Source of the DNA: Cymbidium sinense
Taxonomy: Eukaryota > Streptophyta > Magnoliopsida > Asparagales > Orchidaceae
Direction of reading: 5' to 3'
DNA: 64,000 nt
NCBI GenBank assembly: GCA_021442155.1
Contig: JAKCPB010000332.1
Location: forward strand, 344,017-408,016
Shown: in pieces, positions 49,651-61,196 of the stretch
Layout of the letters: every line of letters starts with the position of its first letter
Numbering within the stretch: position 1 is the first letter of the stretch
Translations under genes and position numbers: made by a program
The notes under the pieces: generated by a model
The model's input: only the letters and a program-made list of their open reading frames with translations
What the model was told of the DNA's origin: nothing
Databases searched by the model: none

Positions 49651-50900
49651 CTTAAGTCAAGGGCATCACATGAGGTAAATCACTAATGTAAGTGGTCATT
49701 TACATTCTTCGGGCACTTGGTACTCTTTCAATGGTCCACCTAGGCACCTAAGACACTGCCCAACCTGACCCAAGGGGTGGTTGGGTTCACCATGACCCAT
49801 AGGTGATGAAATCACCTCACCCTCCCCATTGGAGCATTTGAAACCCATAGGACACCCATGATTCCTCCTTGGCAGCCACCTCCACACCTTCAACCAACCA
49901 AGCTGAGCAAACTCACCTCCTCCCTGCCACCCACGACTCCCTGAGATGGCCGGATGGCCACTAGAAGCCAAACTCAATCCCACCATCTGATAAAGATGAA
50001 GGGCGTATACACCCCCTCATTTCCACTCAAACACACACAAAAATCATTCCTTAGAGCCCTAACTACCCAAGATGAGCTATTAGGGCCATTTCCTAAGCTC
50101 TTTAGCTCATTCCTCGATCAAAAAATTCCATTCTCGTTTGTCTCAAAATAGGACACTCCCATCGACCTAATTTCCCATTTCTCCATCAAACTAAATTAAC
50201 TTTACACACACCTATTAGGCCTTATCGAGCAAGAATGAATCATCTCCCAAGCTTCTCGAGCACTGAAGGTGGGACTTTGATCAAAGCTGAGCTCCAAATC
50301 ATCATTTTGTGGCCTTCCGAATGAAAGTCAAAGAATTGATCCAATTGCTGCTCAACAGGGCTTTGTCTCCACTAGATGAAGCTTCTTTAATTATTCGAGC
50401 CACTAGTCTTGAGCTCTTGTGAGGTATGCTTCCAAAACTAATCCTTAGGAAAAAATGGGTTGGAGATTTTTGAAGAAAACTTGCATCTCATGTGATCTTG
50501 ACCGTTAGATCCCCTCCGATTGATGTCATGAATGTGTGGGATACTTTTGGAGTTGATCTCGTGTAAGCTTGAATCAAGTGAGCAATGGAAGATGGACTCC
50601 ATTCTCCCTCACTCGCATGACGTTAGATCACGCACTATCCATTTCATGTGATCAAAATGGATGGTCATGATTAGATCCACTAGATCAATCTGATTTAATC
50701 CTATTAAGTTGTGGGATTAATCATAGCCATCCGATCTTAGATCAGATAAAGGATGAAGAAGCACAGCCGCCAATGTAATCGAAGTGATAAGTTTTAAGTA
50801 GCCACCGTGCCATGTGGAAAGCATGTCGTGCAAGATGCCATGTGGCACCAATAGGATTAGGCTTTAATTAGGCTTAATTAATCATTTTAATGGTAAACTT
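49650..50900 (+). other. E2 GC-richer segment, possible transcription-start/leader region
   Basis: The only part of E2 with balanced base composition. It has CCACC/CCTCC-rich stretches, an ACTCAAACACACACAAAAATC stretch near 50.03 kb and a GAGGTATGCTTCC donor-like site near 50.42 kb. This resembles the R/U5 or leader area of some plant LTRs on the plus strand, but no TATA box or primer-binding site was confirmed. The open frames 49696-49986 (minus) and 49954-50151 (plus) match nothing I know. Confidence 0.3.
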
Positions 50901-53900
50901 CTAAAAAATCATAAAATCATAAAAAATGCAAATAAATACTCAAAAGGTATTTCAAAGGAGAATTAATTAAAAATGATCTTAACTAATTTTGAATAGTAAT
51001 TGTTTAATTACAAAATTAATTAGCATGATTACTACTTAATTACTTGAGCAATTAATCTAAATTTTGTGGGTTAATTTAATGGGATGACCTCATCTCCCAT
51101 AATTTTTTTTGGGATTTATTGTTCACTTAACTAGAAAAATTGACTAATTAAACCTTGACTACTCTTTTAAGTTAACTAATGATTTATTAATCCCATGAAC
51201 AGTAATAAATTAGTTAATTAAGTTTATTAATCATTATTCAATAGTAAGTGAACTAAGGAATAGGGTTGGTACCCCTTTCCTTAAGTTTATTTCACCCTTT
51301 TTTAAAATGAAATTAATTAAGATTTAACTAATTAATTAAATCACTTAATTAAATTGAAATCATAATCACATCAGACTTTAATTAATTAAATTATGGGGTA
51401 GATCTTTAGGTGTTTAATAACCTAAAGGAGTTTAATGAAATTATGGTTAGTCCACTTGTGTGGGAAAACCATAAGAGTAATTAATTAGGTCACTTAATCT
51501 AATTAACTATTAATTTCCTAGGATCATTGCAAGTTTATTTTCCATGCATATCATGTTGGCTCATAATTATTTAGTTAATTACTTTAAGGAGACATAGGTA
51601 AGGGTAATTAATTCATTTAATTAAAGGTTCAACTTAATTAACCCATAAAATCAACTTAATTACATTTTCCTTATATTAAATCAAATCACTAATGTGGGAA
51701 TGGGTTTAAAACTACAAGTGATGAGTTCTCTTCACCTCTTTAAATTAAATCAAATCCAAAACTTAATTAATAAAGAAGCTTTGTTTTGCTTTAAATAATC
51801 TTATTTGATTTGATTGTCCTTAAGAACTATTTTAGTTGAATGAATCACATGCTTATATTTGATTGTCCTCTTTCCAATCATGTTAAATTTGGTATGTCAT
51901 TTGAATTCATGCATCCATCTTTTCAAAATCAAGTAAAATAAAATGGATTTCTTTATGTAAGCTTGCATGTGTTGATTTAATTTAATATATGGGTATTATC
52001 ACTATTAAATCCAAATGTATTTTTAAAAAGCTTAAAAATGAATAATAATATGTGTTATGATGCTAGTTATAAATACATAAGGAATGCATGTGCTTATAGC
52101 TTAAGTGTATGAATGTTGAGTTCTCTTTCCTTTATTCATGTGTTGATTTATATAAGATTGAATGGTAATGGGTATAATGGAACACAAGGTTTTAGCTATA
52201 GGTCATTTGATTACCTCACTTCCTTAGTTTAACAATGGCATACCCATTTGATTTCATTCTTATGTATTTCAACATCAGAATTTGGATAGAGCTTTTATTT
52301 AAATATATAAATGATTCAACAAAAAAATATATATATATTCTTTGCATGATTTTTTTTCTTGTTTATGTATACATCTCGGGGGATATGAGGCTTTAGTTAG
52401 CACCAATGAGGTCATTTGATTACCTCACTTCCCTGGTTTAACAATGACATGCACTTGCCTATATCTTTGTACATGTATATGTATATGTGATTAGTGAATG
52501 AAAATCCCATTTTACATTAAAATTGCATGCATTCATAATTGACTAAGTGGTTGAATTAATTAGCCATATGATTTGGAGCTTACTTCCTATGTTCATGTAT
52601 ACAAATTTACATATGTTTGAATGCAAATGGGCATATACTGACATCCCGAGAATACTGAGGCTTTAGCTAGCTCCAAGGAGGTCATTTGATTACCTCACTT
52701 CCTGGTTTAACAATGACATGCCTATTTAATTTCATTCTTGTCCTTTGTGTAAGAATTTGGATAAAGTTTTAAATTAATATTTTAAATAATTCAATCAAAT
52801 AAAATATAAATTCTAAATATACACATACATTCATCATTTAAGTGTGCTAAAATATGTTGCATGTATAGATACACTTAGGATTAAATCATATGCATGTTAC
52901 ATGTGATGGAAAAGAATGATTTAATATATGTCATGGTAGTAATTCAATTAAGTTAATCTTAAGATGCCTTTCATTTTGAATAGGATTATTTAAGGTGAAC
53001 CTAAGCTTAGATTAATTAAATCATTTAATAAGCCATTCACTAAAGATATCTAAATCAAATTAATATACTTTAGAAAGTGACTTAAGGTAGGGATGAAAGA
53101 GGGCAATCCTCTTTTCCTCTTTATAAAACTTAGTTGCTAGTGTAATCAAATGAAAAAAACACAAATTAAAATTCTCAAGTCAATTAAACTACTTTAACTG
53201 AAATCAACCTTTCATGTTAAATTGAATCCTTCTACACATAGAAAATACAACACTAATGCTTAATAAGACTTACCACACAAGCGTTCATACACCCATTAGA
53301 ATTAAGTCACCACTTCTAGCTCTAAGTTAGGACGGTGTATGATGAGATGTATATTTTATTTTATGATGTATTATTTTAGATTGGATGTTAGGGTGTATGC
53401 TTTGTTGACTAGATGACAAGCCAATATTAGCCTGATCATGTTTTCTATAGGGGATTATGCTTAAGAGATGCTTAAAATAAATATGAATGCTCTTACAAGT
53501 TGCTTAAATCCTTAAGCATAATCCAAGTTAGGATAGTGGGCTTAGTTACCTATGTAGGTGCTAAGTCCAAATTATAAATACAATTGCTTGGGATTATATG
53601 TATATTTAGCTAACCTCTTTTGGGTGTAGTTAGATTTACTTTTCCCATATAAATGTAATTTTGGAATAGGAATTGATTAGTGCTATGGGGATTAGGATGA
53701 GTAGTGGCCAAAAGGCTTTCTCTGGTGCCCTATGATGCCTTTGAAGCAAGCACCATCCAAATAAAAAGAAGGAACCAAATTAAAATGGAAATATGAAGAA
53801 AGAAGACCCCATAGCATTTAATATGATTATAATTATTCTTTCATATTCAGGTTGTATAAAGGTAGAGCTCGGCTACCCATCTTTTCTCTCATCGAGTACA

Positions 53901-55363
53901 TGTGTTACCGACAGACTCTTTTATTTATTCTATTACTATAATTTATATAATTTTTTGATGTTATGTTTACATTATGCATTAGGATGGCATGCATTTTATA
54001 GTCTCTTAAATGATTGATGTTTTAATGTGTGGCTTGATATGATTAGGCTCTTAGGATAAAAATAACTTTTTTACCCAACTAATCACTCATAACTAAATTT
54101 TAAACAACTCATAATCTCATCATAAAGCCTAAGAAACAAATAACATAATTAAAAGATTTAGCAACCCCTTAGCTGTATGGTTGTATGTTTCACATCATAC
54201 ATGCATGTTCTTTCTCTCTTGAACGTGAAGGATCTCCATCCTTGCACGATAGTGGAATGATTGACCTATGAGGGCACCTCTTGTGGCTGAGAACTGCTTC
54301 TTCTAGATGATTTGACCCATAACCTATTTTATCATGCATTTAGGAATAAGGAATCCTAAAGCCTCTATCAAAATGATGTGTCTAAAATGAAATAAAATTT
54401 GAAAAGATTTTGCATCTATAAATTAAGTCATTTGCTAATTCCGCTCATGCTTTTGTCTCTCATGGAGTGTGTTGAGGACTTTAGTATTTTTTTAATTAAA
54501 TAACTACTTTAGCTAACTTGCAATTCATAAGGCCGGACTAAATTGTTTTAAAATCATAGGAGGAGTTAGCTGGACTGGCAACCACTGAAGGTTATAAGTC
54601 CAAAAGTCAAACAATTTATTCTCTCTTGTGGATGTAAACCCTTATGTCCACCTGTCGCTTAGATTTAAGTCATGCTTTAGCTCGTACTAAAGCTCCTAGA
54701 TTTAGGATCGAGGTAGTTATTTTCATCTATGAGCATAAATTCTCACCTCTTAGGCATTCCCACAACCTTGTGTGGGTGGATTGTAAGACCTAGTAATCTA
54801 ATTAAATTTCAACTCAAAACATATAAATCTCCTCAACTTTAAAATTATAAAGCCCAACCATATGATAGGTTGGAATGCTCACTAGGCTTCCTATTATCAT
54901 GAGAATTTCCTACTTATTTTATTTAGATTCTAAAAATACATCTTCTCCTTGAACTTTCCCAATTGATTTTCCAAATACAGCCAATCCTTTGAAAGTTTAA
55001 CCTTGAAATCTTTGGAGATGATAATTGTCTAGTTTAATCCATTATATTCTTAGGAAATTTCAATTACTAAGATGTAATTAACTATGGAGGCTTGCCTCCA
55101 TAGGGAACTTAAAAACCTAGTTTAATATAAATCCTACTTTATTCATCCATGTAAAATAGAGAAAAAATCTCTGGTACATTCGAAGACCCATCATGCCTTA
55201 GGAGTCCTTATTACATGATTAGCTCTATTGTAAGGTGATGCCCTCTATCTTTTGAGATAGTACATCATACCTAAATGTTATAGCCGATCACCTCAAAAAG
55301 TACCCCACCCTATGATCTATGTGGTGTCTCCCCTCTCTCATACATCCAAAAATTAACACCACA
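50900..55363. other. E2 AT-rich right part
   Basis: AT-rich noncoding sequence with TTAATTAA-like words from 50.9 to 51.8 kb, a threefold repeat at 52.19-52.72 kb (listed separately) and a perfect inverted repeat TATGGAGGC-TT-GCCTCCATA at 55084-55103 near the right end. A 74-codon open frame at 53793-54017 is not recognisable. Nothing here looks like gag, pol, a tRNA or a host exon. Confidence 0.5.
52187..52721 (+). repeat. Three dispersed direct repeats in E2
   Basis: The sentence GGTCATTTGATTACCTCACT followed by TCC-TGGTTTAACAATGACATGC occurs at about 52201-52245, 52410-52452 and 52680-52721, each preceded by a GGCTTTAGCTAGCTCCAA-like lead. The outer two also share a GAATTTGGATA.AG..TTT segment downstream. 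The last two also share a CATC(T/C)CGGG/CCGAG-like lead. Spacing is about 209 and 271 bp, so these are duplicated modules rather than a tight tandem. Confidence 0.8.
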
Positions 55364-56100
55364 AGGCCCTCTCACCTTGTTCATTGAATCCACTCAACAT
55401 CATCCTTTCTTTTTGGAGTGTGGAGATGTCAATCAAGTAGGAAAGGGTTCTTAGACTCATAATATTGGCATACACCGGTCAACAACCTGATAGCCTATAT
55501 GCCAACATCCACTACAATGTAAAGAGGTGGATGTGCTCAATCATCCCTAGGAGTAAGTCTTCATTATTGAATGTAGCTCTAATGATGTCCTTCGAGTGGC
55601 ATGCCTCTACTTTAGTAGTGGTCAGCTGAGATAAGCATATCTCTAGATTAAGTAAGGCCTTGATTAGAGATTCCCTCATCTCTTTGGATAATACAAGGGT
55701 GTCGTATGCTTAACTTAGGAAACTTTCTAAGGTGAGCTACATTGTAATCAACTGGCTTGGTCCCCACAAGCATATCCATATGTGGAGCATTCTATGGAGG
55801 GACTTCACACTAGAACTAATAACTTGCTACACTTATCCGAGGTGCTACCCTAGAGGTAGAACTTTTCCACTACGTTGGTTGACTGTGACTTCTTGAAATG
55901 ATGAGCTTGTGGAAAGTTCTACCTTCTCATCGCATACTGACCTTCTCCTATGGGATCCTCGAGTTAGTTGACTCCAAGTAAATCTCAAGAGGTGAACCAT
56001 TGATTTAGAGAAGGATAGTCGACTCTAATTAGAAAGGAAAGGATCAACTACTAGAGCTATTATTTTATTTAGACCTGAGAGCTTTCAATAGGAATAAAAT
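55364..56100 (-). pseudogene. E1 copy B: protease N-terminal half and pre-protease region
   Basis: Minus-strand fragments typical of the segment before and into the plant Ty3 protease: MLVGTKPVDYNVAHL near 55.77 kb, then TFNNEDLLLGMIEH near 55.6-55.54 kb, the 'ITFT-ED-LLG...HNRPL' block. Next come ANIMSLRTL and ERMMLSGFNEQGERAL, ending exactly at the E2 boundary. The expected D-S/G-G catalytic motif lies in a frame-broken stretch (VVDVG-like) and cannot be confirmed. The protease continues at 47780, on the other side of E2. Confidence 0.75.
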
Positions 56101-56700
56101 CAAGAGCATCTAGACAATATATAAGTAGAATAACTTACTTTATTAATTTGGGTGGAGGTACATGATAAAAATCAAAGTAAGCAGAGTAAGGGATTTAGTG
56201 CCCTTATCTACAGATACAACACTCCTACCTATAGAAGAGGAGCTAGGAGAAGAGGTAGCTGCAATGGAGGGAGTACTGACTGATGGTTGCTACGACTATC
56301 CGGCAAGTATGGTGAGCTGGTGCTATTTCTGGGTTATCACCCTTTGAGCTATCCTTTGCAACATGCAAACCTTTCTTGGTGTTGGAGGTTTGAACTACTT
56401 CAGGCATGTGGAAGGAAAGCTTCTTGATCTTAGAAATGATCTTCTTAGAGGTTCGAGATAGGGAGATATCCTAACCTTATTTGGTCTTAAGAGGATCGCA
56501 AGTATCCCCAAGGATTAATCTAATAGAAAAAGATGGTTGTTATAATAAGTATTCCTTAGGGATTACTATTGGTCTCAACTTGTAACAACGCTCAAGCTAG
56601 CCATTCAAAGTGATACAATCCTTTAAGATATGGCCTAACATGGTAGGCAATAGCTAAGATCATCTCTTGCCCACTTCCTCCGGCCTCTTAGCTTAACTAA
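56100..56700 (-). other. E1 copy B: degraded region between gag and protease
   Basis: By position this should be the gag C-terminus and gag-protease connector on the minus strand. I could not read a convincing protein in any frame. The plus-strand 61-codon frame at 56162-56347 has no recognisable motif and is antisense to the element, so it is not called as a gene. Confidence 0.4.
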
Positions 56701-57462
56701 AGTTAGTTGTTTTAAGAGATTCTTAAAGATTTTTTGAACTACCTCCTCTTGATTGAATATAGCTTATTCAATCTATCAACAAAAGTAGGTGGAAAGTAGC
56801 TATCTTGTGATGGATATGAATACCACCGGGTAGGCTACTAAGGTGGTCAAAATGATCATGGGTCAGAATGGTATGATGGCCGGTGGTGGCGAGGAGGCTA
56901 CCGAGCTCGTAGTCTCTCATCGAACACCGGTTGTTTCCTTCTATCCATTGACACAACTCTGCTTCTTCTCAAATACCTTCGTGGCTTTGGGCCTAGATGA
57001 TTGGTGAAAGGGCAACTGCTTCTTCCTCGTGCTAGCCTCCTTGTTGATTAATTTCAAATGTTTTGATGGTAAAGCCCTTAAGCATAAAGGTCGCCATGGA
57101 TATTATTGAGAAGAATCTCAATGGCATGTTATTCGAACAGCTGTAGTTTGCATTTCATGCTCAAGTTGCATCACCTGAGAATGTAATCAACAAAGGACTC
57201 ATTGAGTTTCTATTTCTCTACAATGAGGCTGCCTACAATCACCTTCTGCTGAGCTCCCGCAAACCTCATGATAAAGAGGTGCTCCAACAAAAGTCTTCAC
57301 CGAACCGTTGGGCAATTTTTCATACCAATCAAATGAAACACCTGACAGACTGCTAACAAAAAGGCGGAAGAGGAGTGTGTCACCACCAAGATGCAACACT
57401 CTAAAGTGTGCAATGTGTATTATGGTTCACACTACCATCAAAGATCTTGAAGATGGTGGAAA
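56700..57462 (-). pseudogene. E1 copy B: gag, 5'-truncated
   Basis: Contains the plant retrotransposon gag core: FKIFDGSVN at the cut end, LFRLFVSSLSGVSFDWYEKL and PNGSVKTF. In the next frame come MRFAGAQQKVIVGSLIVEK, LNESFVDYI, NLSMKCKLQL and IEILLNNIHGDL. A basic stretch follows (LINKEASTRKKQLPFHQSSR). Two or three frameshifts. The first residues of gag, any leader and the 5' LTR are replaced by array 3 at 57461. The CCHC knuckle was not found. Confidence 0.8.
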
Positions 57463-59415
57463 ACCTAAATAAAATAAAAACTAAATAAAAATCTAAACCT
57501 AAAAAAGTAAACCTAAAAAATAAATAAAATAAAACATAAACCCTAAACTAAAAAAAAAACTTAGACCTAAAATAAATAAAATAAAATAAACATAAACCAA
57601 AAAACTAAAATAATAAACTAAAATAAATAAAACCTAAACCTAAACCTAAAATAACCTAAACCTAAACCCTAAACTAAATAAAATTAAACAAACTAAAATA
57701 AACTAAACCTAAAATAAAAAAACCTAAAACCTAAAACCTAAACCTAAATGAATAAAATAAAAACCTAAACATAAACTTAAAAATAAAAAATAAAACCTAA
57801 ACCTAAAAAATAAAATAAAATAAATCTAAACTAAAAATAAACATAAACCTAAACCTAAACTAAAAATAACTAAAACCAAAAAAACCTAAACTAAAATAAA
57901 TAAACCTAAAATAAATAAACTAAATAAAAAATAAAAAAACCTAAATAAAAAATAAAAAATAAAATAAACTAAATAAAAAAATAAACTAAATAAACCTAAA
58001 CCTACTGATTTACTTAATTTATTTTTAAAAACCCCTAAACCTTAAACTCTAAATCCTAAACCTAAACCCTAAACCATAAAACTAGCCCTAAACCCTAAAC
58101 CCTAAACCTACAACCCTAAACTTACAATGCTAATCCCTAAACCCTAAACCCTAAACTAACCCCAAACTTTAAACCCTAAACCCTAAAGCCTTAACCATAA
58201 ACCCTAAACTAACCCTAAACCCTAAACCCTAAACCCTAAAACTAAAACTAAACCTCCTAATCCCTAAAACTTAAACCTTAAAGCTAAACCAAAACCCAAA
58301 ACCAAAACTAAACCCTAAACCTAAACCTAAACCCCAAACCCTAAACCCTAAACCCAAACCTAAAATTAAACCCTAAACCTAAACCTAAACCCTAAACCTA
58401 AAACCTAAGAACCTAAACTTAAACTAAATTAAACCTAAAAAATAAAATAAATAAATAAACCTAAATAAAATAATAAAATAAAATAAAATAAAAACCTAAA
58501 CTAAAACCTAAACCTAAACCTAAAAATAAAATAAAATAAACAAAAATAAAATAAATAAAACCTAAACTAAAATAAAATAAACCTAAATAAAACCTAAAAT
58601 AAATAAATTAAAATAAAATAAAATAATAAATAAAATAAAATAAATAAAACCTAAACCTAAAAAAATAAACCTAAAAAAAACTAAAATAAATAATAATAAA
58701 AAACCTAAACCCTAAACTCAAAAAAAAAAAAACCTAAAAAAAAAATAAAATAAACAAAACAAAATAAACCTAAACCTAATCTAAAATAAATAAACTAAAA
58801 TAAATAAAACTAAACCTAATCCTAAAAAATAAACTAAACCTAAACCAAACCTAAACTAAAAAAAGAAACCTAAAAAAATAAATAAAATAACTTAAAACCT
58901 AAGCCTAAAAAAAATAAAATAAAACCTAAACATAAACCTAAAAATAAAATTAAATAAACCTAAAAAAATAAACTAAAATAAAACTAAAAAAATAAACCTA
59001 AACCTAAACCTAAAAAATAAACTAAAATAAAACCTAAACTAAAATAAATAAAACTAAAAAATAAAAGATAAACCTAAATAAAAAATAAAAATAAAATAAA
59101 CTAAAATAAATAAAATAAATTAAATAAACTAAATAAACCTAAACATACTAGTTTACTAATTTAAAAAACCATAAACCCAAATAAACCCTAAACCCTAAAC
59201 CTAACCTAAACCAAAAATAAAAACCCTAAACCAAGCCCAAACCTAAAATAAACTTAATCCTAAAAGCATAAACCAAAACCCTAAACTCAAAACTAAACTC
59301 TAAACCCTGCTAACTTTAATCCCTAAATAAAAAAAAACTAATCTTAAAGTAACTAAATAAATTTAAAAATAAACCTAAAATAAAACCTAATAAACTAAAC
59401 CTAAACTTAAACCCT

Positions 59416-59506
59416 AAGAATAAACTCACAAACATCACCAAACTTCAATCTAGATCCTAAAAACCTAACAGTGGTGGTGGGGATCCGGAGGCTATATGGA
59501 ACTAAA
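59416..59506 (+). pseudogene. GR-RBP 3' fragment, copy 10 (small remnant)
   Basis: Only about 90 bp remain. They comprise the common 5' end (AAGAAT...AACATCACC...TCTAGATC), a short GTGGTGGTGGGGATCCGGAGG stretch from the glycine-rich part, and GGAACTAAATGG, after which A-rich array resumes. The order is right, but pieces between them are missing, so it is an internally deleted descendant of the full fragment. It lies where a full copy would be expected in the unit. Confidence 0.7.
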
Positions 59507-60453
59507 TGGTAAAAAACATAAAAAAATAAAACAAACAAAATAAACTAAAACATAAACTAAAAAAACCTAAACCTAAACCTAAAGAGAAAATAAAATAATA
59601 AATAAAACTAAACTAAAATAAAATAAATAAAACCTAAACCTAAAAATAAAAAAACCTAAACAAAATAAAACTGCATAAAATAAAAAAATAAACCTAAAAT
59701 AATATAAAATAAAATTAAAATAAACCTAAACTTAAAAAAATAAACCTAAAAATAAATAAAATTAAACCTAAACCCTAAACCAAAAAAAATTTAAACCTAA
59801 AATAAAATAAAATAAACCTAAACCTAAACTAAAATAAACTATTAAAATAAATAAAACCTAAACTTAAACTAAATAAAAAAATAAAATAAAATAAAAATAA
59901 ACCTAAACCTAAACTATAAAAAATAAACTAAAATAAAAATAAAACCTAAAACCTAAATCTAAATTAAAACTAACTAAAAAAAATAAAACTAAAAATAAAC
60001 TAAATAAAAACCTAAACTAAAATAAATAAACTTAAAATAAATAAACTAAACTAAATAAAAATAAAAAATAAACCAAAAAATAAACTCAATTAAAAAGAAA
60101 ATAAACTAAATAAACATAAACCTACCAGTTTACTTAATTTAAAAAAAAAACCCTAAGCTAAATCCTAAACCCTAAATGCTAAATCCTAAATCCTAAATCC
60201 TAAACCCTAAACCAAAAAAAACCCTAAACTAAACCTAAACCTAAACTAAACCCTAAACTAAACCTAAACCCTAAAAAAAACCTAAACCCTAAACCCTAAA
60301 CCTAAACTTAAACCTTAAACCCTAAAACCCTAAATGTAAACCTAAAAACCCTAAACAAACCTAAACCCTAAACCCTAAACCTATAACCTATCACTAAACC
60401 TAAACCCAAACCCTAAATAAACCCTAAACCCTAAAACTAACATTAAACCCTAA

Positions 60454-60873
60454 AAGAATAAAAACCTTGATGGTGACCATCAACTAGGCTCCCTAGATAA
60501 TGGAAAGGTGGAACATAAAGGGTGGTGGGGATCTGAGGTGCCTATGGAGGTGGTGGTTGGAGAAGTGGTGGTTTTGGAGGTGAGAGAGGTTAACCGGTGG
60601 GAAAAGGAGATCGGGAATATGATGGAGGATCAAGAGTGGGGTGGTTCGATGGGAACTAGAGAAAATTAAGAATGGTCGATCCGATCTACTGCTTATGGAA
60701 CTATGTCTTTATAGTAGAGATAGTTTCTACTTATCTAGGATTTGTAATTTGCTCTATGGGTGCTCACTTTTTATTTATGTCATCGCATGTGTCTTAGAAA
60801 ACTTTTGGTGCTACTTGGTTGATGAATTAAAAAAATAAATGTTGAATATGAATTTGTTCTCTATTAAAAAAAA
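60454..60873 (+). pseudogene. GR-RBP 3' fragment, copy 9
   Basis: Shortened by many small deletions in the RRM end and glycine-rich part; YGGGGW, GGFGG and a GYDG-like EYDGG trace are recognisable. The 3' UTR from GAATGGTCGATCCGATCTACTG-like sequence (60670) to the A-run at 60865-60873 is almost complete. The open frame starting at 60641 lies mostly in the 3' UTR and is not a gene. Confidence 0.8.
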
Positions 60874-61196
60874 TCTTAAACTATAAACTCTAAACCCTAA
60901 ATCTTAAACTAAAACTTAAACCTTAAACCTGAAACCTAAACCAAAAACCTTAAACATTAAACCCTAAAACCTAAACCCTAAACTCTAAAAACTGTAAACC
61001 CTAAATTGTAAACCCTGAACCCTAAACCCTAGACCCTAAACCCTTAAACCCTGATCCCTAAACCCTAAACCATAAACCCTAAAACCATAAAGAATAAATC
61101 CTAAAATCTACAAGCCTAAACCCTAAACCTGAAACCCTAAACTACAAACTCTAAACCCTAAACTCACCTTAAACCCTAAGCCCTAAACCTAAACCT

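Larger units (their letters stand above)
47781..55363 (+). mobile_element. E2: complete 7.6 kb noncoding element inserted in the E1 protease gene
   Basis: Starts TGTTGACC and ends AACACCACA (terminal TGT...ACA), with AGGCC on its right side (55364-55368) and AGGCC on the left in the homologous copy A. A 5-bp duplication with TG...CA ends is typical of LTR retrotransposons. No gag or pol was seen, nor an obvious repeat of one end at the other, so it may be a giant solo LTR, a large noncoding derivative (LARD-like), or a nested composite. The orientation given is only the reading direction. It splits the protease without deleting coding bases apart from the local loss in copy B. Confidence 0.65.
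40511..57462 (-). mobile_element. E1 copy B: nearly full-length Ty3/gypsy Tat-type element carrying the E2 insertion
   Basis: The most complete E1. On the minus strand from the right: gag (57.46-56.9 kb), protease N-terminal half (to 55364), E2 insertion (55363-47781), protease C-terminal half, polypurine spacer, linker, RT with intact YVDD, RNase H, second RNase H, integrase and a 2.8 kb noncoding 3' region. The 5' end is cut at 57461 by array 3, just inside gag. No LTR pair was identified. Removing E2 with one AGGCC leaves the protease frame continuous, which supports one original element. Confidence 0.8.
57461..61196. repeat. Telomere-like array 3
   Basis: Begins in A-rich sequence fused to truncated gag and ends in CCCTAAA-rich sequence fused to E1 copy C at CCTTGAATAAAGATG. 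Unit-ending blocks near 58008, 59151 and 60128 (spacings 1143 and 977 bp). Holds one full-length GR-RBP fragment and one strongly deleted remnant. Confidence 0.9.

Noticed and set aside
55084..55103. Perfect inverted repeat near the right end of E2 as a terminator
   Set aside because: A single 9-bp hairpin in plant noncoding DNA does not by itself indicate a terminator. It is kept only as a note under E2.
56162..56347. Plus-strand 61-codon frame between gag and protease remnants
   Set aside because: No motif and antisense to the retroelement. The length is within chance expectation.
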